From positions 1 through 51,432 of the forward strand of contig JAQUMI010000005.1 in NCBI GenBank assembly GCA_028718225.1: 51,432 bases of DNA, given 5' to 3'. This document shows positions 1 through 10,517 of this stretch, one piece after another (the first letter of the stretch is position 1; each line of letters starts with the position of its first letter). Made by a program: the position numbers and the translations under genes. Source of the stretch: Candidatus Omnitrophota bacterium (lineage in GTDB: Bacteria > Omnitrophota > Gorgyraeia > Gygaellales > Profunditerraquicolaceae). The notes under the pieces were generated by a model. That model was given only the letters and a program-made list of their open reading frames with translations. It was not told the origin of the DNA and ran no database searches.

Positions 1-2
1 AT

Positions 3-539
3 GCCTGCTCGAAACTGCTGGATGAATTTTTTGCTATCGGGTATTACCGCGAAAGGGCCTTGCCGGTGGTAATTATCAGGTTTTTTAATATAGTGGGGCC
101 CGGCCAAGTGGGCCGCTACGGAATGGTCATCCCGCGGTTTTTTAAAGCTGCCTTACAAAATCAGCCGATCTATGTATATGGCGATGGGAAACAAGCCCGG
201 TGTTTTACCTATATAGATGATGCTATAGATATAATGCTGAAACTTTCACAGAGCCAGAAGGCTGTCGGTGAGGTCATTAACCTGGGTTCCAAGAACCTGA
301 TTTCGATCAAGGACCTTGCTCGGGAGATCAAGCGCATTACCAGGAGTTCATCCAAAATAGTTTTTGAGCCCTATCAGAAATATTACGGGAGCAGGTTTCA
401 GGATGTAAAAAAAAGGGTTCCGAACTTGGCTAAGCTAAAGAAGATTTCCGGAGTTACGCCTCAGACTACGCTACCGGAGATACTCAAGAAGATGAAACGT
501 TATTTTGAGGAGAACCCTAAAGAGCTGGATAGAATATAA
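3..539 (+). CDS. NAD-dependent epimerase/dehydratase (nucleotide-sugar epimerase), 5' truncated by window edge
   Basis: Frame is open to the window start (…ACSKLLDEFFAIGYYRERALPVVIIRFFNIVGPGQ…); the Y..E/RFFNIVGP pattern is typical of extended SDR epimerases. Confidence 0.88.
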   Translation, partial: ACSKLLDEFFAIGYYRERALPVVIIRFFNIVGPGQVGRYGMVIPRFFKAALQNQPIYVYGDGKQARCFTYIDDAIDIMLKLSQSQKAVGEVINLGSKNLISIKDLAREIKRITRSSSKIVFEPYQKYYGSRFQDVKKRVPNLAKLKKISGVTPQTTLPEILKKMKRYFEENPKELDRI

Positions 540-556
540 GATAATACGGAGCCCTG

Positions 557-940
557 ATGGCGAAGAAGAAAATATTGCTGGTAGATGACGAGATAGACTT
601 TTTGCAGTTATTAAAGGCCAGATTAGAAGCCAATAATTATAACGTGGTTACCGCGATGAACGGTCGGGAGGCTTTGGAAAAATTCAAGCGGGAAAAGCCT
701 GACGCGCTTATTCTGGACGTAATGATGCCGGAAATAAACGGCCTGGAAGTTTTAAGAGAGATAAGAAAAGATGATCAGAAGATACCCATATTTATAATTA
801 CGGCATTCAGTAACGAAGAGCGGTTCAAAGCGGCTAACCAGTTTAATGCCTCCGGATTCATTATGAAGACCAGCGACTTGCAGTCCGAAATAGATAATAT
901 CAACGTTACCCTCGGAATAGCGGCAAAGTATAAAAAGTGA
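557..940 (+). CDS. Stand-alone response regulator receiver protein
   Basis: Receiver motifs VDDE, LILDVMMPEINGLEVL, ITAF, MKTSD; no output domain. Confidence 0.9.
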   Translation: MAKKKILLVDDEIDFLQLLKARLEANNYNVVTAMNGREALEKFKREKPDALILDVMMPEINGLEVLREIRKDDQKIPIFIITAFSNEERFKAANQFNASGFIMKTSDLQSEIDNINVTLGIAAKYKK

Positions 941-1770
941 AGAAAACATCCGTAATTATTTTTATATTGATAGTTATCCTGCCGGGGGTTATTTATGCGG
1001 CTGGCGAAGCGCAGACCGAACAGATGTTAAGGACAGTTGCTCCTCCTCCCAGGCTGGTAGAGGAGGAGCCTGAAGCCAAGGGCCAGATATATTTAGATTC
1101 TTATTATGAGCCAAGCTTTGTAGTGCAGGGGTCGCGTCCCGGCAGATGGAGAGAGATTACTAACCGGGTCGGCTACAAATACAAGAATATCCTGGGTTAC
1201 ATTACGCTCTCGCAATGGAACAGGTTTGACGTGAATAACTATACGGCGCATTTCGGGACCTATCTTACTTTTCCGAATTCCTACGCCCATGCCGAAGTAG
1301 GCTGGGGCTGGGATGTTACCTATATGTACAAATTCCAGTCGATCATTGAATACGGGCATCGTATTAAAAACGGCCTCTATTGGCAGGTAGGTTATAATTT
1401 CCGTAATTACGCCATTAACGATACTTATATGGTTTATCCCGGTTTGATCTACTATTTTGGCGATAATTATATCAGCGCGGATTACGGAATGACACTTACC
1501 GAGAGCCGGGGGGTTGCGCAGTTCGGCACGGTAAAAGGAAATTTCGCGTTGGGTAAACGTTTCTCTCTATTATTAGGGGTGGCGGCAGGAAGGCGGCTTT
1601 ACGATATTTTTGAGCTTCCGGCGCGGGAACAGTTTGGTTATATAATTTTTAGCGGGTTAAACTTCAATGTTTGCCCTTGGGCTATTGCCAGAATCGGTTA
1701 TTCCTACGGGACAGAAAAGCCTGACTTTATTAAGCGCAGTATCAGTACTTCGTTGTCACTTAAATTTTAA
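937..1770 (+). CDS. Putative YaiO-like outer-membrane beta-barrel protein
   Basis: GTG start overlapping the upstream stop (GTGA); signal peptide; repeated aromatic/Gly amphipathic strands (…YGHRIKNGLYWQVGYNFRNYAINDTYMVYPGLIYYFGDNY…), C-terminal strand ending SLKF. Confidence 0.65.
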   Translation: MKKTSVIIFILIVILPGVIYAAGEAQTEQMLRTVAPPPRLVEEEPEAKGQIYLDSYYEPSFVVQGSRPGRWREITNRVGYKYKNILGYITLSQWNRFDVNNYTAHFGTYLTFPNSYAHAEVGWGWDVTYMYKFQSIIEYGHRIKNGLYWQVGYNFRNYAINDTYMVYPGLIYYFGDNYISADYGMTLTESRGVAQFGTVKGNFALGKRFSLLLGVAAGRRLYDIFELPAREQFGYIIFSGLNFNVCPWAIARIGYSYGTEKPDFIKRSISTSLSLKF

Positions 1771-3057
1771 ATGTATAACTATCATACGGATTTAATCTGG
1801 AGAGTTGATAAAATACTCCTTTATCTTGTAATCTTGACGGGATTATTGACTATTTTCTATTCGTTAGTCAAAGAATACCGTTGGAAGAGGCGCAGCCGCG
1901 CGTTATTGAACATCAAGAAGAATATTTATGAATTGGCGCTTTCCGGAAAAAAGACAGATAATAACGTTTGCCTGTCGGCAGTTTCCGGAATTACCCCGCA
2001 GCAGTTTCTGGATGCAGCCACCAACAGGAACAGGGAAGTGGCTTTTTTTAACGAGTCGGAACAAAAAATCCTGAAAAGTTGTTTTATTTCATCCGAAAAG
2101 CTCTCCGGAATAGAAAGAACCGCGGTATCTTCCTGGAGTAAATGGCGCCGGATTGAAGCTATCCTGACTTTGGGGTATGCCCAGTCCGCGCTCTCTGTAA
2201 ATACCCTTAAAAAGACAATCAGCGATAAGGATTTTGATATCGCGTATTTTTCAATTATTGCGCTTGGCCAGATCAAAAGTGTTCTATCCGCTAGAATCCT
2301 CTTGGATTTTGTTAAAAAACGCTCTCTCTACCACTACAGGATATTTTCGCTCTTAGAATCATTTCCTCCTGAAGTAGCCGATGAGGTTATCGGGTTGGCC
2401 AGTAGCCCTGACCAGGAAGTCCGCGGCTGGGCCGTCAAGCTTATCTGCAGGCTTAGGGCCTTACAATATTGCCCAAGGATAGAGGAGCTCACCAGAGATA
2501 AATCTGCGGAAGTGCGCGCCTCTGCCTGCGTTTGTTTAGGTGAATTTGGCAGGAAAGGCTCGGCAGGCGCTATCGTAAAGTGCCTTACGGATGATTTCTG
2601 GATGGTCAGGGCCTCGGCGGTAAAGGCGCTTTTTAAGGTTTTAGGTAAAGAAGGCCTCCCTGAGATTATGGCTAGGATTAATGATGGCTCTCTTTCGGTC
2701 ATTGAAAGCGTAAAGGCCCTGATGACCGGGAATATTGAGATATTCCTTCCTTATGTGGAAGATTTTTTATACGGTGAAGATGAGATGGCCAGAAGAACCT
2801 CCGTTGAAGCCCTGGAGGCGTCAGGTTACATTATTAAGCTGTTCAGGGATATATTAACCGGCCGCCAGGAGGATAAAAATGCGGCTATGTACCTGCTGAA
2901 GGGCTTAATAGTTTCTTGCGCCTATGCGGGACTGGAAGTATCTTTGTTGAACCTTGCGCCGGATGAACGCAGAAGAATACTGGATATTATAAGAGATATA
3001 GACGAGCCCACAGCCGGTATTTTAGAAAAAAATATTGCCGGGCATTATAAGAATTGA
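1771..3057 (+). CDS. Membrane-anchored HEAT-repeat protein
   Basis: ATG directly after the upstream TAA; one N-terminal TM helix then HEAT-like repeats (e.g. SAEVRASACVCLGEFGRKGSAGAIVKCLTDDFWMVRASAVKALFKVLG). Confidence 0.75.
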   Translation: MYNYHTDLIWRVDKILLYLVILTGLLTIFYSLVKEYRWKRRSRALLNIKKNIYELALSGKKTDNNVCLSAVSGITPQQFLDAATNRNREVAFFNESEQKILKSCFISSEKLSGIERTAVSSWSKWRRIEAILTLGYAQSALSVNTLKKTISDKDFDIAYFSIIALGQIKSVLSARILLDFVKKRSLYHYRIFSLLESFPPEVADEVIGLASSPDQEVRGWAVKLICRLRALQYCPRIEELTRDKSAEVRASACVCLGEFGRKGSAGAIVKCLTDDFWMVRASAVKALFKVLGKEGLPEIMARINDGSLSVIESVKALMTGNIEIFLPYVEDFLYGEDEMARRTSVEALEASGYIIKLFRDILTGRQEDKNAAMYLLKGLIVSCAYAGLEVSLLNLAPDERRRILDIIRDIDEPTAGILEKNIAGHYKN

Positions 3058-4478
3058 TCACTATGGCTATACCTATCGCAAAGCTTATTTATTTTATTTT
3101 TATTTTTTTCTTTGGCTACTTCCTGTTTCTCAGCGTTTTTTACCTGTTTTTGGCGTTTCTTGGGTTCATCGAAGGGAGAAAGAGGTCGTGGGAGAGCCAG
3201 ACCGAAGATTATCCTTTGGCCTATCTTGCCAGTAACGCCATATCCGTGAGCATTATTATGCCGGCCAGAAATGAAGAGGGGTGGATAGCCGATGCGTTGT
3301 TATCCATTCTTAATCTTAATTATCCTAAATTCGAAGTTATTATTGTTGATGACGGTTCGCAGGATCAGACCCTGGAGATCGCGAATAAAATCCTGGAGTT
3401 AAAACCTCTGGATATGCCGTATGTAAAACACTATAAAGACGGTATTATACAGACGATATTCAAGAGCGCAAGATATCCCAATGTCACGGTAATAAGCAAA
3501 GATAAGGGATTGAAGAAGGCCGGAGCGGTTAATGCCGGGCTTAATTTCGCCAGGAATGAATATGTCTGCGTAGTTGATGCGGATACCGTTTTAGAGCAAA
3601 ACGCGCTGCTTAAAGTAATGGCGCATGTCGGCAGGAACCCGGATAAGATTATAGGCATAGGCAGTTACTTTGGCCTTTCTAATGACCTTAAAATAAAAGA
3701 AGGGAGGATCCTGGAGAGGCATTTTTCTCTTAATCCGTTAATAGCTTATCAGAATCTGGAGTATATCCGTTCTTTTATAGGTAACCGTATTGGTTTGAGC
3801 AAGTATAACGCCATGCCGGTCGTGGCAGGGGGTTTTAGTATGTGGCGCCGGGATGTTTTATATGAATTAGGCGGTTTCTCGGCTGACTTTACCTGCGAGG
3901 ATATTGAATTCACTTTCCGGGCCCACGATTATCTGGTAAGAAATAAGGATAAGGATTACCGGATCGTCATGTTGCCGTATTCGGTGGGTTGGACCGAAGG
4001 CCCGGCTAATGTTGTTTCTATTATTTCGCAGCGCAGCCGTTGGCAGAGGGTTACGAATGAGACCGTGGCGCGCTATAAATATATGATGTTTAATCCGCGC
4101 TTTGGCGCTTTCGCGTTCCTTACCCTCCCTTATTTTCTTCTTTATGAAGTCTTCGGGGTATTCTTTGAGATCTTCGGTATTTTATGCATAGGGCTGGGTT
4201 GGGTGTTTGGTTTGCTTAATTTGAAGATTTTTCTTTTATTTGTGTTACTCATGTCTTTGACACAGGCAATCACTTCAATTTTCTCCATTTTTTCGTTCGT
4301 GCGCGTGCAGAGGCTCTTTCCTTTGCGTTATATAGTATACCTGATATTTCTTAGCCTTAGCGAATACCTATGGTACCGGTGGGTAATCTCTGCGGCAAAA
4401 TTGCTGGGGACATATACTTTTTTAAGAGGGGTCAAGGAACATAACCAATACAAAAGGGCCAAAAGGAAAGAACAGTAA
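3054..4478 (+). CDS. Processive glycosyltransferase family 2 (polysaccharide synthase type)
   Basis: Motifs VDDGSQDQT, DADTVLE, EDIEFTFR, SQRSRWQR (QxxRW) with flanking TM helices; start TTG 3054 or ATG 3063. Confidence 0.87.
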   Translation: MITMAIPIAKLIYFIFIFFFGYFLFLSVFYLFLAFLGFIEGRKRSWESQTEDYPLAYLASNAISVSIIMPARNEEGWIADALLSILNLNYPKFEVIIVDDGSQDQTLEIANKILELKPLDMPYVKHYKDGIIQTIFKSARYPNVTVISKDKGLKKAGAVNAGLNFARNEYVCVVDADTVLEQNALLKVMAHVGRNPDKIIGIGSYFGLSNDLKIKEGRILERHFSLNPLIAYQNLEYIRSFIGNRIGLSKYNAMPVVAGGFSMWRRDVLYELGGFSADFTCEDIEFTFRAHDYLVRNKDKDYRIVMLPYSVGWTEGPANVVSIISQRSRWQRVTNETVARYKYMMFNPRFGAFAFLTLPYFLLYEVFGVFFEIFGILCIGLGWVFGLLNLKIFLLFVLLMSLTQAITSIFSIFSFVRVQRLFPLRYIVYLIFLSLSEYLWYRWVISAAKLLGTYTFLRGVKEHNQYKRAKRKEQ

Positions 4479-4506
4479 TTTCCCTCCGTATAAAATGTTC
4501 TTGCTT

Positions 4507-4540
4507 TAGCAGGGTACTGTATATATAATTTACTGGTAAA
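4507..4540 (+). promoter_or_regulatory. Putative sigma70-type promoter upstream of pilT
   Basis: TTGCTT - ~17 nt - TATAAT in the intergenic region (ttgctttagcagggtactgtatatataat). Confidence 0.5.
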
Positions 4541-4576
4541 TAATCAAAATGCGCAGCTATTTTAAGGAGAAAAAAT

Positions 4577-5635
4577 ATGACGAATATCGATATCTTGTTG
4601 CGCACCCTGGTAATTAAAAAATCCTCTGACCTGCATTTCCAGGCGGGTAGCCCTCCTATTTTTCGCGTTAATGGCGAGCTTTCCTTTTCTGACCTTAGCC
4701 CTTTGTCCTCCAAAGATATAGAGAAATATATCTATGCTATTATGACCAAGGAGCAGAGAGAAGAGTTTAACAGGAGCCATCATTCCGATTTCTCATATTC
4801 TGTGCCGGGAATAGCGCGTTTCAGGGTAAATGTTTATCAGCAGCGGGGGTGCGTAGGCGCGGTGATGCGCTGTATTCCTTTCGAAATCCCTACTTTGGAA
4901 GAATTGGGATTACCGCCGATTATCAAAGAGTTGGCTACAAAACCAAATGGGTTGATTTTAGTTACCGGGCCGACTGGAAGCGGGAAATCGAGTACCTTAG
5001 CGGCAATAATCGGGTATATAAACAGCAATATTAAAGGCCATATCATAACCATAGAGGATCCCCTGGAATTTATGCATCAAAACAAGCTCTGTGAAATCAA
5101 CCAGAGGGAGGTAGGCATAGATACTGATTCTTTCGCTACTGCCCTCAGGGATACGCTCAGGGAGGATCCCAACGTTATCCTGGTCGGCGAGATGCGGGAC
5201 CTGGAGACCATCTCCAATGCCATTACCGCCGCCGAAACCGGACATCTGGTATTTGCTACTCTGCATACAAACGATGCGACGCAAACAGTGGATAGGGTGA
5301 TCGATGTTTTTCCGTCCCACCAGCAGCCGCAGATCCGCACTCAATTAGCGTCTACCTTAAGAGCGGTCATTGCCCAGGCATTGCTGCGCAAAAAAGACGG
5401 TTCCGGCCGCCTCGCTGCCTTTGAAGTTATGATCGTTAACTCTGCAATAAGGCATTTGATCAAAGAAGGGAACACCCATCAGATATATTCGGCTATTCAG
5501 ACCGGGCGCCAGGATGGGATGCAGACCCTGGAACAATCTTTGAAGGATTTTTGTCAGGCCGGGTTAATTTCCATAGAAGAAGCCAAAAGCAAGGCTAATG
5601 ACCTCAAGTCTTTTGACCTGGCTTTTAAAGGTTAA
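4577..5635 (+). CDS. pilT: Type IV pilus retraction ATPase PilT
   Basis: Walker A GPTGSGKSSTLAA, Asp box EDPLEFMH, Walker B VILVGEMRDLETI, His box AAETGHLVFATLHTNDA. Confidence 0.93.
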   Translation: MTNIDILLRTLVIKKSSDLHFQAGSPPIFRVNGELSFSDLSPLSSKDIEKYIYAIMTKEQREEFNRSHHSDFSYSVPGIARFRVNVYQQRGCVGAVMRCIPFEIPTLEELGLPPIIKELATKPNGLILVTGPTGSGKSSTLAAIIGYINSNIKGHIITIEDPLEFMHQNKLCEINQREVGIDTDSFATALRDTLREDPNVILVGEMRDLETISNAITAAETGHLVFATLHTNDATQTVDRVIDVFPSHQQPQIRTQLASTLRAVIAQALLRKKDGSGRLAAFEVMIVNSAIRHLIKEGNTHQIYSAIQTGRQDGMQTLEQSLKDFCQAGLISIEEAKSKANDLKSFDLAFKG

Positions 5636-5676
5636 GCGGCTGGATTCTTGATAAATAAGGCAAAGGAGGATGCATT

Positions 5677-6054
5677 ATGGCGAAGATCTTAATCGTGGAT
5701 GATGACGAAAAAATGCGTTGGCTCTACCAGGATATCCTTTCGAGCGAGGGATTTGATGTCCTGACTGCCGGCAACGGCGAAGACGGCCTGAAACTCGCCA
5801 TTGAAAATAAACCCGATTTGATACTGCTTGATGTGATGATGCCGCATAAAAAAGGCGGCGATGTGTCCGAGGACTTATTGGACAATAACCGGACCAAGGA
5901 TATACCGGTAATGTATCTTACCAGTATAATTACCGAGGAAGAGGTCAAGGCGCAGCAGGGAAAAGTTTCCGGAAGGTTTATTATCTCCAAATCGTCTAAT
6001 CGGGCAGAGCTTGTGCGCAGGATAAACGAAGTTCTGCCCTCCGGCGGCAGATAG
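5677..6054 (+). CDS. Response regulator receiver protein
   Basis: ILIVDDDEKM, LILLDVMMP, YLTS, ISKSS. Confidence 0.9.
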   Translation: MAKILIVDDDEKMRWLYQDILSSEGFDVLTAGNGEDGLKLAIENKPDLILLDVMMPHKKGGDVSEDLLDNNRTKDIPVMYLTSIITEEEVKAQQGKVSGRFIISKSSNRAELVRRINEVLPSGGR

Positions 6055-6098
6055 CGCGGCAAGAGATGAAATAATTTAGGAAATGTGAGAGGGGAAAA

Positions 6099-7826
6099 AT
6101 GCGGGTACAAACAAAAATAATATTTTTACTCCTGGCGATTGTCGCGGTATTTACTTTTTCCATCCTCTTAGAGAGGGGATTTGAAAAGCAAAGGTTAGTT
6201 ACGTTATTCTCCAATGAAGAGAAACAGATTCAGCAGATTTTTGAAAAAATACTCGAGCTTAAGGGCAAGACCCTGAATACTTTAGCCTACGATTATACCT
6301 ATTGGGATGAGCTGACTGATTTTGTAGCCAGCGGCGATAAAACCTGGGCCGCTGAAAATCTCGATACCGCGTTATCCGCTTACAACGCGAATATAATATG
6401 GATATACGCAACCGATGGTTCGCTTATCTACTCTGTAGATAATCTGCCAGGTTTTGGCCTTAAAGAGCCGCCTTTTACCGGAAATAGAATAAGCAGCCTT
6501 TTTGCCGGCCAGCCTTTCTGCCATTTTTATATCAATACTTCAAAAGGTATTTTTGAAATCCGCGGCGCCAGCATTCACCCCAGCAAAGACGCGCAGAGAA
6601 AAACTCCTGCGCAAGGCTATTTTCTGGCCGGACGCCTTTGGAATAAAGCCTATATCGATGAAATTGCCAAGTTATGCGGGTACAACATAACCTTAATCGG
6701 GCTTTCGAAAAATAAAGAAGTCCCCGTTGTTTCAAACCCGCAGAAAGGTATAACCACTTTTAGCCGGGTTTTTAGGGGACCGGACGCCAAGCCGGCGTTT
6801 GAAGTAGTCGTCTGGAAGGAATCCCAGCTGATTAAGGATTTCAACCTCGGTTATAAAAACTTTTTCTTTATAATGACGGCGTTTCTGGGGATATTTTTAA
6901 TTATTTTCATCATTTTACTGACCAGATGGGTCAAGATCCCGCTGCAGTTAATATCCGGAGCTTTAAAAAATGAGAATACTGACGGTGCCTCTTCGCTAGA
7001 AAAAGATAAGACCGAATTCGGCGATATTATCCGCATAATCAGCCGTTTCTTTGAACAGAAGCACGAACTTGAAAAAGCAAAACTTCAGGCAGATTCCGCA
7101 AACCGGGCAAAATCCGATTTTCTGGCGAATATGTCTCACGAGTTAAGGACGCCTCTTAACGCCATCATTGGTTTTGCCGAGGTCCTGCAGGACCAATTTT
7201 TCGGCCAGCTAAATGAAAAACAGAAAAAATACGTGGATAACATTAATACCAGCGGCCGGCACCTTTTAAGCCTGATTAATGATATATTGGATCTTTCTAA
7301 AGTAGAAGCCGGCAAGATGGAGCTTGAGCCGGAAGAACTGTCTTTAAAAAAAGATGTCCTTGAGCCGTCGCTTACTCTGCTTCAGGAGAAGGCCCTCAAG
7401 CACAATATAAGTTTGTCTTTAGATGTCGAACCCCAGGCAGACCTGAACATACTGGCGGATGCCAAAAAACTTAAACAGATAATGTTTAATCTTTTAACTA
7501 ACGCCGTGAAATTCACGCCCGACGGCGGCAGCGTTGAGATAAGCGCAAAACGCTCCCAGGGCGCGCCAGCCGGCGGCCCGGAGGCAGGGGATTTTATAGA
7601 AATCTCCGTAAAAGACAGCGGTATCGGGATAAAGCCCGAAGACCTTACTAAGCTCTTTCAAACCTTTAGCCAGATTGAATCTACCTATTCCAAGACTGTT
7701 GAAGGCACGGGTTTAGGCCTGGCTTTAACCAAAAAACTAGTTGAGCTGCATGGAGGCGAAATCCGGGTAGAAAGTGAATTTGGTAAGGGCTCTAAGTTTA
7801 TATTCAGAATACCCGTGAATCGATAG
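6099..7826 (+). CDS. Sensor histidine kinase with CHASE4-like extracytoplasmic domain
   Basis: N-terminal [14 protein letters not shown] (CHASE4-like); second TM; H-box [24 protein letters not shown]-box [31 protein letters not shown]. Confidence 0.92.
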   Translation: MRVQTKIIFLLLAIVAVFTFSILLERGFEKQRLVTLFSNEEKQIQQIFEKILELKGKTLNTLAYDYTYWDELTDFVASGDKTWAAENLDTALSAYNANIIWIYATDGSLIYSVDNLPGFGLKEPPFTGNRISSLFAGQPFCHFYINTSKGIFEIRGASIHPSKDAQRKTPAQGYFLAGRLWNKAYIDEIAKLCGYNITLIGLSKNKEVPVVSNPQKGITTFSRVFRGPDAKPAFEVVVWKESQLIKDFNLGYKNFFFIMTAFLGIFLIIFIILLTRWVKIPLQLISGALKNENTDGASSLEKDKTEFGDIIRIISRFFEQKHELEKAKLQADSANRAKSDFLANMSHELRTPLNAIIGFAEVLQDQFFGQLNEKQKKYVDNINTSGRHLLSLINDILDLSKVEAGKMELEPEELSLKKDVLEPSLTLLQEKALKHNISLSLDVEPQADLNILADAKKLKQIMFNLLTNAVKFTPDGGSVEISAKRSQGAPAGGPEAGDFIEISVKDSGIGIKPEDLTKLFQTFSQIESTYSKTVEGTGLGLALTKKLVELHGGEIRVESEFGKGSKFIFRIPVNR

Positions 7827-7830
7827 CGCA

Positions 7831-8202
7831 ATGGCCAAAAAAATACTCATCGTGGATGATAACGAGAATAACCGGTTATTGATGTCGGATATCCTGGAAT
7901 ACCGCGGCTATGAAATTCTCCAGGCAGAGGATGGAGCAAAGGGTATAAGTATGGCGGCCGAACTCCAACCGGACTTGATCCTTTTAGATATGCAGATGCC
8001 GGGGATAGATGGATTTGCCGCAGCAAAGATGCTTAAAAATGATCCCCTGACCAGGGATATAAAGGTGATTGTAGTAACGAGCCTGGCCATGAAAGGTGAC
8101 CGGGAGAAAATCATGGCCCTGGGCGTAGACGATTATATCGCAAAACCAATAGATACCCGGCAATTTCCTGTCCTAGTGGAAAAATATATCGGCAAGGCTT
8201 AG
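7831..8202 (+). CDS. Response regulator receiver protein
   Basis: ILIVDDNENNRLLM, LILLDMQMPGIDGF, VVTSLAM, YIAKPID. Confidence 0.92.
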   Translation: MAKKILIVDDNENNRLLMSDILEYRGYEILQAEDGAKGISMAAELQPDLILLDMQMPGIDGFAAAKMLKNDPLTRDIKVIVVTSLAMKGDREKIMALGVDDYIAKPIDTRQFPVLVEKYIGKA

Positions 8203-8229
8203 GGTTGTTATTTTTAAGCAGAAACAGAG

Positions 8230-8682
8230 GTGAAAATGGGAAAGGCAAAAATTTTAGTTGTTGATGATAACGAAAAAAACGTCGAACTTCTGGAAGCAAT
8301 CTTGCAGGCAGCGGGTTTTGATGCGCAGAAGGCCTATGACGGAAAGCAGGCCATCGAGATGGTCGCTAAAGAACGGCCGGATTTAATATTGTTAGATATT
8401 ATGATGCCGCAGTTAGACGGTTTCCAGGTCTGTGAGATCTTAAGGAAAGATCCCCAAAATGCCGGCCTGCCTGTTATTATGGTCACTGCTAAAGATAAGG
8501 AAAGCGACATTGTCCAGTCATTAGAAAAAGGGGCTGATGAGTATATTGTCAAGCCGATTAACCAAAAAGAATTATTAAGCAAAATAGGGGATCTGTTGGT
8601 TAAGGCAGGTAAGGATAGCCTCCCTAGCCAGTTTTATTTTAAGAAGCTGGAGTCGCAGCCGGACAAACCAGATGCGCCCTAG
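8230..8682 (+). CDS. Response regulator receiver protein
   Basis: ILVVDDNEKNVELL, LILLDIMMPQLDGFQV, MVTAKD, YIVKPIN. Actual start probably ATG 8236. Confidence 0.92.
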   Translation: MKMGKAKILVVDDNEKNVELLEAILQAAGFDAQKAYDGKQAIEMVAKERPDLILLDIMMPQLDGFQVCEILRKDPQNAGLPVIMVTAKDKESDIVQSLEKGADEYIVKPINQKELLSKIGDLLVKAGKDSLPSQFYFKKLESQPDKPDAP

Positions 8683-8697
8683 GGTGGATCTATCCTG

Positions 8698-9519
8698 TTG
8701 GATTATCTGGCTGGGCAGCTAGCTAAGGAGAAAAAAATTTATAAATTAGTCCTTTTAAGGCATGGTGAGAGTATCTGGAATAAGGAAAACCGGTTTACCG
8801 GATGGACAGACGTTGACCTTTCGGAGAAGGGAATAGAGGAGGCCAAAAAAGCCGGCCAGGAGCTTAAGAAAGAGGGTTTTATTTTTGATATAGCTTTTAC
8901 TTCAGTATTAAAAAGGGCTATCCGTACTCTTTGGATTGTCCTGGACGAAATGGACGCAATGTGGTTACCGGTTCGAAATTCCTGGAGGTTAAACGAAAGG
9001 CACTACGGCGCCCTGCAAGGATTGAATAAGTCGGAGATGGCCGCAAAATTCGGGGAAGAGCAGGTACTTATCTGGAGAAGGAGCTATGCTATGCCTCCGC
9101 CAGCGCTTGGGCCCGATGACCCGCGTTCTCCTAAAAATGACCCGCGTTATAAAAATATGGACCCTAAGGATATACCTTTAACCGAATGCCTTAAGGATAC
9201 GGTAGCGCGTTTTTTGCCTTATTGGCACGAAACAATTGCCCCGGCGATTAAATCCGGGGAAAGAGTTATTATTGCCGCCCACGGGAACAGCTTAAGGGCT
9301 TTGGTTAAATATCTGGATAATGTTTCGGATGCAGAAATCGTGAAATTAAATATTCCTACCGGCATACCTTTGGTCTATGATTTAAGCGCAGACTTGAAGC
9401 CGGTGAAGAGTTATTATTTAGGTGATTCCGAAGAAATAAAAATGGCAATAGAAGCGGTTGCCCAACAGGGAGTTAAATATGATGAGCAAAGGAGTTTTAG
9501 GCGTAAACAGCCATATTGA
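8698..9519 (+). CDS. gpmA: 2,3-bisphosphoglycerate-dependent phosphoglycerate mutase
   Basis: [58 protein letters not shown] start likely. Confidence 0.93.
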   Translation: MDYLAGQLAKEKKIYKLVLLRHGESIWNKENRFTGWTDVDLSEKGIEEAKKAGQELKKEGFIFDIAFTSVLKRAIRTLWIVLDEMDAMWLPVRNSWRLNERHYGALQGLNKSEMAAKFGEEQVLIWRRSYAMPPPALGPDDPRSPKNDPRYKNMDPKDIPLTECLKDTVARFLPYWHETIAPAIKSGERVIIAAHGNSLRALVKYLDNVSDAEIVKLNIPTGIPLVYDLSADLKPVKSYYLGDSEEIKMAIEAVAQQGVKYDEQRSFRRKQPY

Positions 9520-10396
9520 GCGTAAACAACTTGCCGCCAGCAGCCTTTCGGCCTGGGGTGCGGGAATAATATTTTTTATTTCTCTGGGGGTAGGCATAGC
9601 AGTGGATTCCGTAGCTCTGATTTTGGATGCCGCCGCTTCTTTGGTAATAATGGCCGGAGCTCTTCTTACCGGCTATTCACTCAAGAGGGTTAACCGTCCT
9701 GCGGATGAGGAGTATAACTTTGGATACCATAAATACGAGCCTTTTACCGGTTTATTGCAGGCCTGCCTGATTATTACTACTTGTGTTGTCAGTATAAAGT
9801 TTGCGGTCCAGGATATTATACACGCCGAAAGCGTACATAGTTATACCGCTCCGGTTATCGCTACTTTTTTCTCCGGAGTTTTGGGGCTGTTTATTTTCTT
9901 AAAGATTAAAAGCATTGCTAAACATACTAATTCAGGCATGCTGAAAGTGGCAAGCTTTCATTGGTTTGCGGATGCAGTATTGTCTTTTTGTTTAAGCTGC
10001 GGATTCTTTATCGGTTTGACATTGGAGCGGGTGGGTTATTCGCGCGCAGCCCCTTATATTGATCCGGTTATGGCGATAGCCCTGGCTATGTTCCTGATCA
10101 GGGTGCCTGTTAAGGTTTTGCTGCATGATGTGCGGGAGTTATTAGATAGTGTTCCGGGAGAACAAATCCAGGAAAAGATCAGGAAAGTAGTAGATATATA
10201 CAAGCCTAAATCTTTCGGAGTAAGCCGTATGCGCGTCCGCAAAGCCGGTCCGAAGATATTCCTCGATATATGTTATATCGTAAACAGCAACCTTACGATA
10301 GGCCAGGTAAGAGAATTAGCAAATAGCTTTGAGAGAGATCTTAAAACCCACATAGATAATTGCGACGTAGTGGTTTACTTTCATTCGGCCGCTTAA
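9479..10396 (+). CDS. Cation diffusion facilitator family transporter
   Basis: Six-TM pattern, [27 protein letters not shown]-terminal cytoplasmic domain; start ATG 9479 or 9482, overlapping gpmA. Confidence 0.85.
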   Translation: MMSKGVLGVNSHIERKQLAASSLSAWGAGIIFFISLGVGIAVDSVALILDAAASLVIMAGALLTGYSLKRVNRPADEEYNFGYHKYEPFTGLLQACLIITTCVVSIKFAVQDIIHAESVHSYTAPVIATFFSGVLGLFIFLKIKSIAKHTNSGMLKVASFHWFADAVLSFCLSCGFFIGLTLERVGYSRAAPYIDPVMAIALAMFLIRVPVKVLLHDVRELLDSVPGEQIQEKIRKVVDIYKPKSFGVSRMRVRKAGPKIFLDICYIVNSNLTIGQVRELANSFERDLKTHIDNCDVVVYFHSAA

Positions 10397-10454
10397 AAAT
10401 GGGTTTTGCTAAAGGGGCCTTTAGCCCGGTAGCCAAAATAATTTACGATTAAGC

Positions 10455-10482
10455 TTGACAATAGACTTAATAGTGGTAAAAT
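10455..10482 (+). promoter_or_regulatory. Putative sigma70-type promoter of hflK leader
   Basis: TTGACA (10455-10460) - 16 nt - TAAAAT (10477-10482). Confidence 0.6.
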
Positions 10483-10517
10483 TATTTAAGTAGTTAAGGT
10501 TTATAGTAAAAAATAGG

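Noticed and set aside
4849-5034. Small + strand ORFs nested in other frames (4849..5034, 6502..6690, 18292..18486, 27922..28104, 29673..29924, 3035..3235)
   Set aside because: Fully inside or overlapping strong CDSs with no RBS or domain support.
9479-9519. gpmA/CDF 41-nt gene overlap as a functional curiosity
   Set aside because: Short overlaps are common in this window and need no special explanation.
10407-10436. Hairpin GCTAAAGGGGCCTTTAGC after the CDF gene as a terminator
   Set aside because: The stem is good but is not followed by a clear T-tract, so it is not called.
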